This document shows, one piece after another, positions 14,557-15,106 of a stretch of 15,106 bases of DNA. Location of the stretch: NCBI GenBank assembly GCA_002322865.1, contig DCOH01000023.1, positions 18,098 to 33,203 of the forward strand, in the 5' to 3' direction. The first letter of the stretch is position 1, and the number at the start of each line of letters is the position of its first letter. The notes below the pieces were generated by a model. That model was not told the DNA's origin. It made no database searches and saw nothing but the letters and a program-made list of their open reading frames with translations. The position numbers and the translations under genes are program-made. Source of the stretch: Sphingobacterium sp. UBA1575 (GTDB lineage: Bacteria; Bacteroidota; Bacteroidia; Sphingobacteriales; Sphingobacteriaceae).

Positions 14557-15106
14557 TTAATTCTTTTTCAAAACCGGAGCTTCCGCATTAACTTCGGCTT
14601 TCCAGGCATCCAATTCCGCCTTTAATTTAGCTGTAATCTTTGGTTGCTTCTCAGCCAGGTTATTAGTCTCCGAAGGATCCTTTTTCAGGTCATATAATTC
14701 GATCCTATTATCCTTGTAAAATTCCAATAGTTTATAATCACCAGACCGAACAGCCGATGCCATATTATTTTGCAGCTTAGCTGTTTCCGATGGATAATGC
14801 CAATATAAATTCCTATTATTTAGCTTTTTATTGCATAATATGGGAACTAATGATACACCATCTAAAGATTGTTTGCTCAATTGATTTCTAATTGATTGTT
14901 TTGTGGATTTAGATTTGTCCTCGGTCTTTTTCTTCATGGCCTTATCGCCAAAACCTCCTGAAGCCACTTCCACAAAAGTCGGGTAGAAATCATAAGAACT
15001 GACCGGAGTTTGCTCCACCGATCCAGCCTGAATGAACTTCGGCCAGCGCATGATTAAAGGTACTCGGATTCCACCTTCATACAACCACATCTTACTGCCC
15101 CTTAAC
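14557..15106 (-). CDS. sulfatase, C-terminal part (5' end beyond window)
   Basis: The C-terminal 183 or so codons of a type I sulfatase, an exported enzyme that removes sulfate from sugars or aryl esters. The frame stays open to the right edge: upstream of an internal Met it continues L-R-G-S-K-M-W-L-Y-E-G-G-I-R-V-P, the conserved core strand of the family, so the Met at 15088-15090 is not the start. Other family marks are the S-S-Y-D-F-Y-P-T segment, L-D-G-V-S-L-V-P-I-L, R-S-G-D-Y-K-L-L and the closing L-Y-D-L-K-K-D-P-S-E-T-N-N-L-A. The formylglycine motif C/S-x-P-S-R would lie off the window. A lysine/serine-rich insertion of roughly 25 residues precedes L-D-G-V-S; it is low complexity and probably a loop. 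Its substrate cannot be told from this part. Confidence 0.93.
   Translation of the reverse strand, partial: LRGSKMWLYEGGIRVPLIMRWPKFIQAGSVEQTPVSSYDFYPTFVEVASGGFGDKAMKKKTEDKSKSTKQSIRNQLSKQSLDGVSLVPILCNKKLNNRNLYWHYPSETAKLQNNMASAVRSGDYKLLEFYKDNRIELYDLKKDPSETNNLAEKQPKITAKLKAELDAWKAEVNAEAPVLKKN

Overview
The window looks like chromosomal DNA of a Bacteroidota bacterium, most likely Sphingobacteriaceae (Sphingobacterium or Pedobacter type). This rests on the low GC content, the near absence of Shine-Dalgarno sites, the TAnnTTTG-type -7 promoter elements, lipoproteins with short Bacteroidota-style lipoboxes, signal peptides cleaved just before Gln, and the gene families present (DUF3050, sulfatase, RCC1 lipoprotein, PEGA lipoprotein). 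The genus is inference; no rRNA or marker gene is present.

Layout. 1-58: last 18 codons of an unidentified + strand gene. 59-486: gene-free, with one strong intrinsic terminator close to the next gene. 487-1581 (+): Fic-family AMP-transferase with its own N-terminal inhibitory helix. 1627-9345 (-): a compact five-gene operon, the centre of interest. 9479-9904 (-): small lipocalin-like lipoprotein ending in a perfect hairpin terminator. 10022-10789 (-): DUF3050 protein of the haem-oxygenase-like fold. 11042-12163 (-): RCC1-repeat lipoprotein. 12462-12905 (+): PEGA-domain lipoprotein. 13274-13471 (+): small acidic protein of unknown function with a good Shine-Dalgarno, flanked at a distance by two different tandem repeat arrays. 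13935-14507 (+): RibD-C/dihydrofolate-reductase-family protein. 14557-15106 (-): C-terminal part of a sulfatase running off the right edge.

The operon, in transcription order, encodes: (1) a CHASE2-type membrane sensor that has its extracytoplasmic domain and four membrane helices but no cytoplasmic effector; (2) a small exported protein with a FecR-like start; (3) an exported TPR/Ig-like/caspase-fold protease; (4) an exported papain-fold (C1) protease fused to DUF4384; (5) a second TPR/Ig-like/caspase-fold protease, paralogous to (3). Spacings are 6-9 nt or a 4-nt overlap. Both caspase domains keep the His and Cys dyad and are about 74% identical without gaps over 234 residues, while their N-terminal TPR halves have diverged. 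The papain domain keeps Gln, Cys, His and Asn. All four exported proteins have a predicted mature N-terminal Gln.

My reading is a periplasmic proteolytic module: one sensor, one small adaptor or regulator, and three cysteine proteases that may activate or cleave one another or a common target. The organisation is seen directly; the cascade idea is inference. The promoter/start region of the first gene carries a perfect 11-bp inverted repeat that runs into its start codon, a candidate regulatory site.
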